Assembly (NCBI RefSeq): GCF_002872335.1
Contig: NZ_NJAG01000013.1
Coordinates: 151,341 to 215,340 of the forward strand
Length of the DNA stretch: 64,000 nt
Direction of reading: 5' to 3'
Source: Siphonobacter sp. BAB-5405
Lineage (GTDB): Bacteria > Bacteroidota > Bacteroidia > Cytophagales > Spirosomataceae
This document shows positions 33,479 to 42,109 of the stretch, piece by piece. Positions within the stretch are counted from its first letter, which is position 1. The number at the start of each line of letters is the position of its first letter. The position numbers and the translations under genes were made by a program. The notes under the pieces are model-generated. The model was not told the origin of the DNA. It did not search any database and saw only the letters and a list, made by a program, of their open reading frames with translations.

Positions 33479-34309
33479 ATGAAACCCAAACAACTACTAC
33501 GCACGGCCTGCTTTTTAGCCGCTCTTTTTACCTCTTCCACGCTGATGGCTCAGGTGAAAATAGGGGATAATCCAACGGTGATCAATGCGGGCTCTGCCCT
33601 GGAGGTGGAGAGTACGAACAAGGGTTTGCTAATGCCCCGCATTTCGCTGACCAGTACGACGACCTGGGGTTTGCTCGGTACACCCGCCGCGGGTATGCAC
33701 GTGTATAACACCAACACGGGTATTACCGCCGGTAGTGCGGCCTACCCAGCCCTGGCAGCCAAAATTGGCGAGTACTACTGGGATGGCAACGGCTGGGTAG
33801 GCTTAGCTCCGGCTCAACGCAATACCGTGGTTACGTCATGGCCGCAAACTGCAGGGGTTACCTTAAACGTACCCGCAAATCTGGCTGCTAACAGTTGTCC
33901 TACGTGTAACGTCGATATCAACCAGACAGGTACTTTTTCGATTACCAATCCTACGAGTGATGTGGTGATAGACGTGGTCAACTTTTCATCCGTATCCAAT
34001 CACAACGCTAATGTGGTGATGACGTATCTGATTCAAGTGGATAAAACCACACCCGGCACGTTTGAGCGAATCGGTTTTTACAGCCTTCCTTTTCAGGGTA
34101 CCGCCTGTAGCGGCTTGTCAACGAATGCCAAGTTCGTTTTGAAAAACCTCCCTGTTCGTGCCCAGCCCTATACGGTTCGAATATTGGCCAATGCTACTTA
34201 CAACGGCGGTTCTAATCAGGCAAATTTTGGCGTTGGCTCTTTGTCAGCCACCGGTTGCGGTGGTGCAACAACCGACGGCAACAGTACCATCATCTCGGTA
34301 ACGCAGTAA
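33479..34309 (+). CDS. Secreted constant/variable protein 5 (divergent member)
   Basis: A 276-residue protein with the shared signal peptide and VKIGDNPTVINAGSALEVES start. Then comes the common Bacteroidota surface motif NKGLLMPRISLTST and GMHVYNTNTG ... GEYYWDGNGWVGL (about 50-112). The head (115-276) has four Cys: a SCPTC pair at 139-142, one in GTACSG and one in ATGCGG. It is the most divergent member of the array and links it to the two longer genes that follow on the same strand. Function unknown. Confidence 0.75.
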   Translation: MKPKQLLRTACFLAALFTSSTLMAQVKIGDNPTVINAGSALEVESTNKGLLMPRISLTSTTTWGLLGTPAAGMHVYNTNTGITAGSAAYPALAAKIGEYYWDGNGWVGLAPAQRNTVVTSWPQTAGVTLNVPANLAANSCPTCNVDINQTGTFSITNPTSDVVIDVVNFSSVSNHNANVVMTYLIQVDKTTPGTFERIGFYSLPFQGTACSGLSTNAKFVLKNLPVRAQPYTVRILANATYNGGSNQANFGVGSLSATGCGGATTDGNSTIISVTQ

Positions 34310-34383
34310 GTCGTTCTTTCCTTCTCAGGCTTAAGCGATAAGCTGAGAAATAACTCAGGTCACCCTTTTCTAACATACATGAA

Positions 34384-35622
34384 ATGAAAAAGAAATTTAT
34401 GAGTTCAATCCGCTTCAAAGCATTAGCTCAAGCGGTGGCAGTGATGTCCTTACTTTCACTCGCCGAAAACACCTTCGCCCAACAGGGTTCTCAGGGTAAC
34501 ACTACGATCTTCGGTGGTGCTGAAATGACCGTCTTTGGTGCTCATAGCTTCGCTACGGGCGGCGGCGGTGTGCAGCCTGGCATCGTTAATACTATTCGTA
34601 CGGCTCCTTACGGCGTATTGAATTTTGGTACGGCGGCTAGCCAGACCGGAGCAAACGATGCCAACCACGTCGATGGTTACGTTCGCAAGCTGGGTACGAC
34701 TTCGTTTATCTTCCCCGTGGGTGACAACGGCCAGTACGGCCCCTTCGCTGCCGAAGGCGATGGTACTACCGGAGCCTACTTCCACGTCGACCCTTCCTCG
34801 GCCATCACCTCCATGGTCGGCGGCGGCAACTACCCCGTCCTGCCCACCGGTGGCCCCTTTGCTACCTCCAGCAAAGACGCCAACGTCACCACCGTCAGCA
34901 CCAAAGAGTACTGGGACATCGATGGTGCTACGGCTACTAAACTCACCCTCACCTGGGATGGCATCAGTGACGTCACCACCCTGACGGGCAGCAGCCTCAC
35001 CAAGCTCGGCATCGTCGGCTGGGACGGCACCAAGTGGGTTCGAATTCCTGCTACCGTCGATGCTACCTCCGTACTCGGCGGTGCCAGCTCCCTGACGGCG
35101 GGTTCCATCACCACCAATGCCACGATTGTCCCCAATACTTACATGGCTTATACACTGGCTTCGGTTGTCAATCCCGTGCCTGATTTGACTCCCGGACAGT
35201 TCTTCTCCAACACCTCCCTCAAGACGGGTGAATCCGCCGATTATGTGGTCAGTATCAGCAATGTCGGCCCCGGCTCTACCAACGGCCTCATTGAATTCTT
35301 CGTTTCCCGCTTTGGCTCGGCTACCGGCTTAAGCATCACCCTGAGCACGGCCGCCAGTATTACCATCGACGGTGATGAGTTTCCCCTGAGCAACAACGAC
35401 TTCGACATCACCACCACCACGGGCCGGTTCAGCTTCGCTTCCAAAGCCAGCGTAACCATCCCTTCCCCAGGCTACAAGTACATCGGCTTTACCATCACCC
35501 GCACGGGCGGCCAACCTGGTACGACCAACAACACCGTCACCATTATCAACAACACCGGTGGCGGAGAGACCCCGACCAATAACAACACCATCGCCAATCC
35601 TATTACCAAGCTTGAAAATTAA
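34384..35622 (+). CDS. Large secreted protein with CARDB/DUF11-like C-terminal domain
   Basis: A 412-residue protein with signal peptide (cleavage after TFAQ, about residue 32). The middle (40-270) is Gly/Ala/Thr rich with strands like FIFPVGDNGQYGPFAAEG, a motif common in Bacteroidota surface proteins. The C-terminal 130 residues (DLTPGQFFSNTSLKTGESADYVVSISN onward) look like a CARDB/DUF11 Ig-like domain. There is no sorting domain at its end. It is 6 bp upstream of a T9SS-signal gene, so the two are translationally close. Codon use is clearly richer in C at third positions than in the array genes before it. Confidence 0.7.
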   Translation: MKKKFMSSIRFKALAQAVAVMSLLSLAENTFAQQGSQGNTTIFGGAEMTVFGAHSFATGGGGVQPGIVNTIRTAPYGVLNFGTAASQTGANDANHVDGYVRKLGTTSFIFPVGDNGQYGPFAAEGDGTTGAYFHVDPSSAITSMVGGGNYPVLPTGGPFATSSKDANVTTVSTKEYWDIDGATATKLTLTWDGISDVTTLTGSSLTKLGIVGWDGTKWVRIPATVDATSVLGGASSLTAGSITTNATIVPNTYMAYTLASVVNPVPDLTPGQFFSNTSLKTGESADYVVSISNVGPGSTNGLIEFFVSRFGSATGLSITLSTAASITIDGDEFPLSNNDFDITTTTGRFSFASKASVTIPSPGYKYIGFTITRTGGQPGTTNNTVTIINNTGGGETPTNNNTIANPITKLEN

Positions 35623-35628
35623 TTTGTT

Positions 35629-36654
35629 ATGAAAAAACTAGCCCTCTTTACTTGGTTTTTAGTACTAGGTACGTTCCTGCAAGGTTACGCTCAATCGGGC
35701 GATTTAGAAGTCATTGCCCTTGACCCCTTAAAGTCCCCGCTCTCGGTGGGCGAAACCTCGGAGTTGATTCTGCAGGTCAATCAAAATGGTCCCCAGGACT
35801 TGCCCACGGGTTCGGCCCGGGTGTCGATTTCGATGGACACCCGCTACATCAACTGGGTGACGCCGCTGACCATTACCGATGAATGCGGGGGGCTGTGGAC
35901 GCTGCAAACTACGAATGTGACGGGCACCACGGCCCAGATTCAGATTCGTAACAACGGCGGATCGCTCAACTTCCGGGCCGAGTGTTACATTCACATTCCC
36001 ATCCGGGCGGTAGCCGTAGGTCAGAGTTCCCTCACGGTATCTTCGACGGTCTTTGGTCCGGGCGTGAGTGACCCCAATGGCACCAACCAGGGAGCCAATA
36101 GCTCGGTGAACGTCGTTGACGCCCCCACCCCCGTCACGCTGGCCAGCTTTACGGCCCAAAAAGAAGCAGCCAGTGCTCAGCTAACCTGGGTCACCCTGCA
36201 GGAGCGGAACACCAAAAGCTTCGAAGTCGAGCACAGTCTGGATGGACGCAGCTGGAAAAGCATCGCTTCGGTAGCGGCGGTGGGCAACAGCACCACCCAG
36301 CAACGCTACAGCCACCTGGACACCGACCCGGCCAACGGTCTGAATTACTACCGCCTGCGGATAGTGGACTTTGATGGCCACACCGAGCTGTCGCGATCGC
36401 AGAGTCTGTCGTTTGAGCGAGGTCTGCAAGCCAACGTATACCCCAATCCGGCGGTGGATTATCTGACCCTGGAGGTGAAGGATGCCAGCAAGGTAGAGCG
36501 GGTGCAGATTCTCTCGACGACGGGTGGGGCCGTCTACGAAAGTGCCGCTCCCGCCGCTCAGGTGAAGGTGAGTAATTTGACCAAGGGGCTGTATCTGGTG
36601 CGGTTCCAGTTCAAGAACGGTTCCACGGAAACCTACAAAGTCATTAAGCAATAA
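35629..36654 (+). CDS. T9SS-secreted protein with Ig-like domain and type A sorting signal
   Basis: A 341-residue protein with signal peptide (to YAQ, about residue 21). Residues 25-165 form a beta-rich cohesin- or DUF11-like domain. Residues about 168-260 match the VTLASFTAQKEAASAQLTWVT to GLNYYRLRIVDFDG block that often precedes sorting signals. Residues 270-341 are a T9SS type A sorting domain (YPNPAVDYLTLEV to YKVIKQ). It should be exported through T9SS and anchored at or released from the surface. It may tether the upstream 412-residue protein, which lacks a signal of this kind; that is inference. Confidence 0.85.
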   Translation: MKKLALFTWFLVLGTFLQGYAQSGDLEVIALDPLKSPLSVGETSELILQVNQNGPQDLPTGSARVSISMDTRYINWVTPLTITDECGGLWTLQTTNVTGTTAQIQIRNNGGSLNFRAECYIHIPIRAVAVGQSSLTVSSTVFGPGVSDPNGTNQGANSSVNVVDAPTPVTLASFTAQKEAASAQLTWVTLQERNTKSFEVEHSLDGRSWKSIASVAAVGNSTTQQRYSHLDTDPANGLNYYRLRIVDFDGHTELSRSQSLSFERGLQANVYPNPAVDYLTLEVKDASKVERVQILSTTGGAVYESAAPAAQVKVSNLTKGLYLVRFQFKNGSTETYKVIKQ

Positions 36655-36674
36655 GTACTAGTTGGCGATCCTGA

Positions 36675-36710
36675 AAACGCTGGCAGATTCACTTCTGCCA
36701 GCGTTGCTTT
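36675..36710 (+). terminator. Terminator-like hairpin closing the secreted-protein block
   Basis: A perfect 12-bp stem AACGCTGGCAGA / TCTGCCAGCGTT with a 6-base loop, 21 bp after the stop codon. The T tract is weak (TGCTTTC). Confidence 0.7.
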
Positions 36711-36772
36711 CAACCGGCGATAGACTCCGGTATTGAGGGCAAACTACCTATTCCATCCAACCCTGATTACTT

Positions 36773-37762
36773 ATGAGTCATTTTACTCTTCCCTCATCCC
36801 TTATTGCAGCTCCATCCCGGCGGGTCATCCATCGCCTGCGTAGGGGAAACCGTACTGGAAAAGGCTTGTTGTTAATCACAGGTTATGATTATTTTTTAAC
36901 CAAACGGGATTATAAACGCCTTTTGCCCCAATACGAAGAAATCATTCTGGTGCCTCGCCATACCGACGATGATTATCTATTGAATGTCATTCTTCACCCG
37001 ATCCTGAATGAACATACCCTGATCCATCTGGTTGCGAATCCAGACTACGATCAGCAACACCACCAGGTGTACCAGTTTATCGTCAGACAGAGTAAGATGA
37101 TTCGGGTCAGTACCATTGCTGATTTCTGCGAACAGATCCTGGGGAAAGTATACATTGCTCAAAACGCCCACGAACGTACGTTTACAAACGATTTGCCGAT
37201 TTTCAAGCCTAATATTCGTGGTTTAAAAAAAGGAATAGATGTCGTTTCATCCATCGTCTTTTTAGTCTTTACCTCCCCCTTCTGGTTGTGGAGTGCCCTA
37301 CGAATCAAACAACAGTCACCAGGGCCTATTTTCTACCGACAAGCTCGGGTCGGCCAACAGAATCAGGAATTTCACTGCGTCAAGTTTCGCTCCATGCGGC
37401 TGGACGCGGAAGTATCCGGAGCTGCCTTTTCCAGTAAAAACGATCGTCGTACCTTTCCCTTTGGGGCGTTTATGCGAAAAATTCGGCTGGATGAATTACC
37501 CCAGTTTCTGAATGTACTCAAGGGTGAAATGTCGTTGGTAGGTCCTCGTCCGGAGCGTAAGGTATTTACCACTTCGTTTGAAAACCAGATTCCGCATTAT
37601 CAAACCCGTCATCGGGTGAAACCGGGCATTACGGGCTATGCCCAAATCTGTTATCCGTACGGAGCAGGCGTAAAAGATGCTCGTCATAAACTTATGTATG
37701 ACCTTTATTACATCAAGCACTGGAGTATTCGGCTGGAAGCTACATTCTCTGGCGTACAGTGA
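36773..37762 (+). CDS. Initiating sugar transferase, apparent C-terminal frameshift
   Basis: A 329-residue protein. Residues 1-155 are a poorly conserved N-terminal region; one membrane helix lies at about 162-182. The sugar-transferase core follows: KFRSMRLDAE, DELPQFLNVLKGEMSLVGPRPER and RHRVKPGITGYAQI. It would start a polysaccharide repeat on undecaprenyl phosphate. The frame ends early in LEATFSGVQ. If one base is restored at about 37742-37744, the frame from 37744 reads ILWRTVITVITKQGC and stops at 37789-37791, which is the expected family ending. The short form may still fold, but the last helix is lost. Confidence 0.8.
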   Translation: MSHFTLPSSLIAAPSRRVIHRLRRGNRTGKGLLLITGYDYFLTKRDYKRLLPQYEEIILVPRHTDDDYLLNVILHPILNEHTLIHLVANPDYDQQHHQVYQFIVRQSKMIRVSTIADFCEQILGKVYIAQNAHERTFTNDLPIFKPNIRGLKKGIDVVSSIVFLVFTSPFWLWSALRIKQQSPGPIFYRQARVGQQNQEFHCVKFRSMRLDAEVSGAAFSSKNDRRTFPFGAFMRKIRLDELPQFLNVLKGEMSLVGPRPERKVFTTSFENQIPHYQTRHRVKPGITGYAQICYPYGAGVKDARHKLMYDLYYIKHWSIRLEATFSGVQ

Positions 37763-37810
37763 TTACCGTTATCACAAAACAGGGATGCTAACCCATAAGA
37801 CCCACGCCAT

Positions 37811-37918
37811 ATGTCCGAAGAAACCCTCCGCGTTATTCTGATTCTTTGCATTGCCTTCGTTGTGCAGTGGGTTGACCGAAAGCGAAGCAAACAAAAAAAA
37901 AGCTACTACTGCTACTAG
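37811..37918 (+). CDS. Possible 35-residue membrane microprotein ending after an A9 run
   Basis: A short frame: acidic start MSEETLR, hydrophobic helix VILILCIAFVVQWV (about 8-21), then a basic tail. It passes through nine consecutive A (around 37892-37901) and ends 17 bp later. Shifting frame at this run leads into a Lys/Arg-rich frame that stays open to 38054. Both the length of the A run and the nearby frameshift in the sugar transferase make a sequence error possible. No family recognised. Confidence 0.3.
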   Translation: MSEETLRVILILCIAFVVQWVDRKRSKQKKSYYCY

Positions 37919-38060
37919 TCCCGTTTCCCTTAAAAGACCTCTCGTATCCAGACTTTACCGACATTCCTTACAGATTAAACAACTTCGCCAAACGGTACGT
38001 AGTACGCCTCCCAAACCATACCAGACGAAAAAAATAGTAACTTATAAAGTATAGGAAGCA

Positions 38061-38096
38061 GGTACTTCTCTGGACGTTCAGGGAAGTACCCGTTTT
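38061..38096. terminator. Hairpin between the microprotein and the XRE gene
   Basis: A 12-bp stem with one wobble (GGTACTTCTCTG / CAGGGAAGTACC) and a 6-base loop, then CGTTTTGC. It can serve convergent transcripts. Confidence 0.6.
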
Positions 38097-38112
38097 GCAT
38101 TTGGCCCAAGAG

Positions 38113-38313
38113 CTAATCTTCCGCTTCCAGTTGGAAGATGCTTTCCAGCGGTTTGTCAAAATAGCGGGCAATTTTCAGGGCCAGTACCGTAGAAGGTACG
38201 TACTTATTCGCCTCAATGGCGTTGATCGTCTGGCGGGACACCTGCACGGCATCAGCCAGGGTGGCCTGCGTAATATCCTTGATCGCCCGTTCGACCCGAA
38301 TGGTGTTTTTCAT
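38113..38313 (-). CDS. XRE-family (Cro/CI type) transcriptional regulator
   Basis: A 66-residue protein that is almost only a helix-turn-helix domain: ITQATLADAVQVSRQTINAIEANKYVPS covers helices 2-4, with the recognition helix at SRQTINAIE. The end KIARYFDKPLESIFQLEAED is typical of YgzD/YozG-type small regulators. It lies 34 bp after a gene for a four-helix membrane protein, a pairing that is common in bacteria. It probably represses its own two-gene operon. Confidence 0.9.
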   Translation of the reverse strand: MKNTIRVERAIKDITQATLADAVQVSRQTINAIEANKYVPSTVLALKIARYFDKPLESIFQLEAED

Positions 38314-38347
38314 AAGCGTATGAATTCTCCCGATAAAACCGCCCTGC

Positions 38348-38845
38348 CTAGACTAGCGGCATCATGTTGCGTTTGAACACCAGGGGTTTGATATACAGAA
38401 TCCAGTTAAACCGGATGACAAAGAAGGCCAAAGCCGTAAAAACGTTGTAAATCAAAATACTCAGGTAGGCCCCATTGTATACCAGAAGCGTGGCCAGAAT
38501 AATCAGCACCGCGTTAATCATGACGCCCCATTGCAGGGATTCGAGCCGTACCTGAGCCACCCATTCATCTTCTTTCCGTTCTTTGGAGAAAGCTACCAGC
38601 ACGAGGCCGAGGGTCAGTCCTACCGTGATGATTTCATCTAGCAGGTTATTTTCCGTAGTGCCCAAAAACTCCGAGTCCCAGGTCAATTTCTGAGGAATTT
38701 TGATAGTAAGCCAGTCAACCGACTTTTCCAGATTCGGGAAATAGCTCTCCCGAACCATGTATATAATCCCCAGAATCAAAAAGCAAAAAGTCAGACCCCA
38801 TCCCAAAGCCTTGGCCCAGTGCGGAAAAAGAAATCTCGTTTTCAT
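38348..38845 (-). CDS. Four-helix membrane protein of unknown function, partner of the XRE gene
   Basis: A 165-residue protein with four hydrophobic segments (about 12-30, 68-86, 106-126 and 130-150). Its layout, with small size, a charged central loop (SKERKEDEW) and an XRE gene directly downstream, matches the DUF2178-like membrane partner found in many Firmicutes and Bacteroidota operons, but I cannot assign the family firmly. The upstream region is A+T rich and probably holds the promoter of both genes. Confidence 0.7.
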   Translation of the reverse strand: MKTRFLFPHWAKALGWGLTFCFLILGIIYMVRESYFPNLEKSVDWLTIKIPQKLTWDSEFLGTTENNLLDEIITVGLTLGLVLVAFSKERKEDEWVAQVRLESLQWGVMINAVLIILATLLVYNGAYLSILIYNVFTALAFFVIRFNWILYIKPLVFKRNMMPLV

Positions 38846-39240
38846 ACGTGTAAATTAAGTTATTAGAGTGGAAAATAGTTTTTACCAAATGTAAAGTATT
38901 CTTTACTTTATGACAAAATAGTACGTCCATTATTTTTAAAGATTAGCTAAAAAACGCTGCCTTGTAAGAACAGCATTTTTTTATATGTGTCATCGCTGGT
39001 AAACTCTAACGCTATCCTTTTTTGTCTTGAATCAGGAAAAAGGCCTAAGCCAGTATTTTCATATCCGTTTTTCTCTTTCATAAATCTGAAGGGATTCCGG
39101 GTAATTAGCCCGGCCTGCCATACGGGTGAATGCAATGCGAAGCTAATCATGGGTTGCCCCCATGGCTAATTCAATGAAACCCATCCAGGGTTAAAGACCC
39201 TACCTTCCCTATTTCATTCAGGCGTGCATTCCGAGCCGCT

Positions 39241-39388
39241 AACCCCGAAGGGGTTCAATGTCAGTAGCCCCGTATGCAATGCGGGGTATGGATGCGTCCC
39301 GCCCGGTAGGCACAGCTACCCATTTAAAAAGTCCGTAGTAAATATTACGGACAACCCGTCCTGCTACCTTTACCGGGTTTATCCTACC
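39241..39388. repeat. Dispersed palindromic repeat, copy 2
   Basis: It shows, in order: AACCCCGAAGGGGTT, GCCCCGTATGCAATGCGGGG, GGTAGGCACAGCTACC, GTCCGTAGTAAATATTACGGAC and ACCTTTACCGGGTTTATCCTAC. All are shared with copy 3 at 60130-60273 at equal spacing, and the first four are inverted repeats. The heptamer array follows directly. Confidence 0.85.
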
Positions 39389-39477
39389 AAAACGGAAAAC
39401 GGAAAACGGAAAACGGAAAACGGAAAACGGAAAACGGAAAACGGAAAACGGAAAACGGAAAACGGAAAACGGAAAAC
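39389..39477. repeat. Heptamer tandem array (AAAACGG), 12.7 copies
   Basis: This is 89 bp of perfect AAAACGG units, ending in a partial AAAAC. It is fused to the 3' end of dispersed repeat copy 2. There are no spacers, so it is not CRISPR. Confidence 0.95.
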
Positions 39478-39879
39478 TTGACCTGAGGTAAGACTTGCTC
39501 AATTAACCGCGAATTAACTCTTGTCTTTTTACTACCTTTACAACGGTATTAGTTATACGTTTTCAATATCGCTTAAGGAATAAAGCTTGGTTTATTCCTG
39601 ATATATCTGCCTGTATTTCAGGTTATCCATTCATTATCCCCTAACACATTAACTTACGCTAGCCTCAAGTCAGTCAATACCTTATCATTTTATTCTGTGC
39701 TACAAATTGAATTTATTTAATGATATTCTCTCCCTTCTATCACCCGCATGCATTGAGCATTATTACTTAATTTTCAAAAGACAGAGTGCTGATAAACGTA
39801 TAGGGAATGGTATGTGATTTTCTTCAAGGTATTCTGCTTTTGCATCACTCGTAGAAGATTCAAACCAATCCACGGATAC

Positions 39880-41010
39880 ATGAAAAACTTAATCAGTACT
39901 TATTCAGCAAAAAAGAAATCGCTACTGGCTAGCGGCTCTACGCTTGCCCTGGCAGCCCTCGTATCATTAGCCTCGTGCACAAAAGATCACGGTAACGTCA
40001 ACCCGGGTAACAACATTCAGCCCACTGGACCTAAACCCGCCTGGGGACCCAACATCAAACCGCAAATGCAGGCGATCATTGAAGAAATGGCTCGTCTTGA
40101 TTCGACGCCCCTCTATACCCTGACACCCCAGCAAGCCCGTACAAAGCCGACGGTGAAAGACGCCGTAAACTCACTGCTATCCAGAAATAATATCTCCGCT
40201 CCGAATCTGGGCGTAGAAGTAACGCAGCGGAACATTCCCGGAGCCAACGGAGCTTCCATTCAGGCCGTGATGTACAAACCACAAAACACATCCGGCAACT
40301 TACCCGTGATTGTATACTACCACGGGGGCGGCTGGGTCATTGCTAGTCCGGAAGTATACGAAGCTTCGGCCATGGCACTGGCTCATAACGTAGGGGCGAT
40401 TGTAGTGTCGATTGAATACCGCAAAGCACCCGAAAACAAATTCCCGACAGCCCACATGGACACCTATGCAGCTTATAAATGGGTGCGTCAAAATGCTACC
40501 TCATTCAGTGGTGATACCTCGAAAGTTGCCGTAGCCGGTGAAAGTGCCGGAGGCAATATGGCCATCAACGTGAGTATGATGGCTCGGGACGAAAAATTCC
40601 CCATGCCGATTCACCAGCTTGTGGTCTATCCGGTAGCGAATAATGATTTGACGACTGCTTCGTACCAGCAGTACGCCAATGCCAAACCCCTCAGCAAACC
40701 GCTGGTTGAATGGTTTGTGGATAAATATTTCAACACGATGGCCGACGGTGACAGCAAATACATTTCACTCGTTGACGTAGCAGACCTAAGAAGCCTGCCC
40801 CCTGTGACTATCATCGCCGCTCAAATTGACCCGCTTCTGACGGAAGGTGAACAACTTTCTGCTAAACTGAAACAGGCGGGAGTTAGCACCGAATACCGCA
40901 TGTACGAAGGGGTAACGCACGAATTTTTCGGTACGTATGCCATCGAGCCCAGTGCAAAAGATGCCCAGGATTATGCAGCTTCCCGTTTGAAGAGTGCCTT
41001 TGGTAAGTAA
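39880..41010 (+). CDS. Lipoprotein alpha/beta-hydrolase esterase (HSL family)
   Basis: A 376-residue protein; the ATG at 39880 gives a lipoprotein signal ending in the lipobox SLASC. The hydrolase domain (about 100-376) has the oxyanion motif YYHGGGW, the nucleophile in GESAGGN, Asp in QIDPLLTEGE and His in VTHEFFG, which together define the hormone-sensitive-lipase (family IV) group. It would hydrolyse short acyl or aryl esters at the cell envelope. Substrate is unknown. It is monocistronic and followed by a strong bidirectional terminator. Confidence 0.9.
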   Translation: MKNLISTYSAKKKSLLASGSTLALAALVSLASCTKDHGNVNPGNNIQPTGPKPAWGPNIKPQMQAIIEEMARLDSTPLYTLTPQQARTKPTVKDAVNSLLSRNNISAPNLGVEVTQRNIPGANGASIQAVMYKPQNTSGNLPVIVYYHGGGWVIASPEVYEASAMALAHNVGAIVVSIEYRKAPENKFPTAHMDTYAAYKWVRQNATSFSGDTSKVAVAGESAGGNMAINVSMMARDEKFPMPIHQLVVYPVANNDLTTASYQQYANAKPLSKPLVEWFVDKYFNTMADGDSKYISLVDVADLRSLPPVTIIAAQIDPLLTEGEQLSAKLKQAGVSTEYRMYEGVTHEFFGTYAIEPSAKDAQDYAASRLKSAFGK

Positions 41011-41025
41011 ACTATCTTAATCACG

Positions 41026-41067
41026 AAAAGAGACCGACAGTAGTAGCTATTGTCGGTCTCTTTTTAT
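41026..41067. terminator. Bidirectional intrinsic terminator
   Basis: The hairpin AAAAGAGACCGACA / TGTCGGTCTCTTTTT lies between the convergent esterase and pgeF genes. Confidence 0.88.
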
Positions 41068-41819
41068 TTTCTACCGATAATGGCTACCATCCGACCCGTC
41101 AGGCCTTTTTCCAGTCGGTGCGAAAAATAGTCCTGATTGTTCAGTACAGTGGAATACGGGGAAATTTCAATCTGATGTTCGGGAATACCAAAGTTGCGGA
41201 GTTGTTGGGCATTGGCAGCCTTTAGGTTCACGAAAAACTTCTCTCGCGTTTCGTCCCAGCGTTTGAACTCACTGATAAAATGGTCGGCTACATCCGCTCC
41301 CACTTCAAACGAACATTCATCAATACAGGTCCCAACGTACCCGTAGCAATCTTTCGGCTGGGTACCGTACTGCTTCTGCATCGTTTGTAAGGTTTTCGCG
41401 ACGATCCCGGCCACTGTTCCCCGCCAACCCGCGTGAATAGCTGCTACGGCTTTCGTACCGGCATCATACACCAGAATCGGTGTGCAGTCGGCAACGGTAA
41501 CCAACGTAAATACGCCGGGCTGATTCGTGAGGACGGCATCGTGCCCCTGCTGGCGACCGGGCTGATCGGTTACCCAAGTCTTGGAACCGTGCACCTGATG
41601 AGACGACGCCACCTGATCGGCTGCAATACCGAGACTTGCGTAAAAACGGCGGCGGTTTTCGGCTACGTGCTCGGGATCATCCTGCGTCGAACCACCCAGG
41701 TTTAAACTGGCATACGGCGGCTCACTGACCCCACCATGGCGGGTACTTTCGGCTGCAATGAGTTCCGGGAACGAACGAAAAATGGGAGGACTATAGAAGA
41801 GACGGGAAGAAATCGGCAT
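41064..41819 (-). CDS. pgeF: Peptidoglycan editing factor / polyphenol oxidase (YfiH, LACC1-like)
   Basis: A 251-residue member of the YfiH/PgeF/LACC1 family: AESTRHGGVSEPPYASLNLG at the start, SSHQVHGSKTW, VADCTPILVYD and AAIHAGWRGTVAGI with the metal-binding His and Cys residues (H in HQVHG, C in ADCTP, H in IHAGWRG). These enzymes act on nucleosides or remove wrong amino acids from peptidoglycan precursors. The ATG at 41819 is preferred to ATG 41831, because a TAGCTTTG -7 element at 41851-41844 puts the transcript start near 41837. Confidence 0.9.
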   Translation of the reverse strand: MPISSRLFYSPPIFRSFPELIAAESTRHGGVSEPPYASLNLGGSTQDDPEHVAENRRRFYASLGIAADQVASSHQVHGSKTWVTDQPGRQQGHDAVLTNQPGVFTLVTVADCTPILVYDAGTKAVAAIHAGWRGTVAGIVAKTLQTMQKQYGTQPKDCYGYVGTCIDECSFEVGADVADHFISEFKRWDETREKFFVNLKAANAQQLRNFGIPEHQIEISPYSTVLNNQDYFSHRLEKGLTGRMVAIIGRK

Positions 41820-41843
41820 AGACTGACGCATCAATATTCTTTT

Positions 41844-41851
41844 CAAAGCTA
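41844..41851 (-). promoter_or_regulatory. TAnnTTTG -7 element of pgeF
   Basis: TAGCTTTG on the minus strand, 24 bp before the chosen ATG. The -33 position has no TTTG, so support is partial. Confidence 0.45.
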
Positions 41852-42109
41852 ACGAGAAAAAAGGAATACTGCTCGGTGCTCTAGTCAATGCAGTCCGTAT
41901 GGCTCTACCTTCTTTTACTTTCGTATGTTGTATCTAGAAGCTTTTACTCCGTTGGCTGAACAGCGTTCTGTATAGCTTCTCATGCCAATGAATTTCCTAA
42001 TAAGTGTTAAGCTTCGCTCTAAAATGAATTAAAAACTTGAATACATATGTTATAGTATTAACAGATTGACTGTACATTGCATTAATTTAAACTAAATAAA
42101 AATAATTAC

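Larger units (their letters stand above)
38846..39879. other. Gene-free 1 kb region with palindromic repeats and a heptamer array
   Basis: It contains several palindromes at 39100-39230 (for example CATGGGTTGCCCCCATG), the dispersed repeat copy at 39241-39388 and a heptamer array at 39389-39477, then about 400 bp of A+T-rich DNA before the esterase start. The open frames inside it come from the repeats and show no protein-like features. Confidence 0.6.

Noticed and set aside
38947-39169. Short overlapping frames on both strands before the repeat region
   Set aside because: They are mutual antisense readings without start signals or protein-like composition.
39389-39477. Possible CRISPR array
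   Set aside because: Units are 7 bp and contiguous with no spacers, and no cas gene is in the window; the same holds for 60274-60363.
39224-39481. 85-codon frame with repeated ENGKRKT peptide
   Set aside because: The peptide comes from translating the AAAACGG heptamer array and the dispersed repeat; no start signal and no protein-like conservation.
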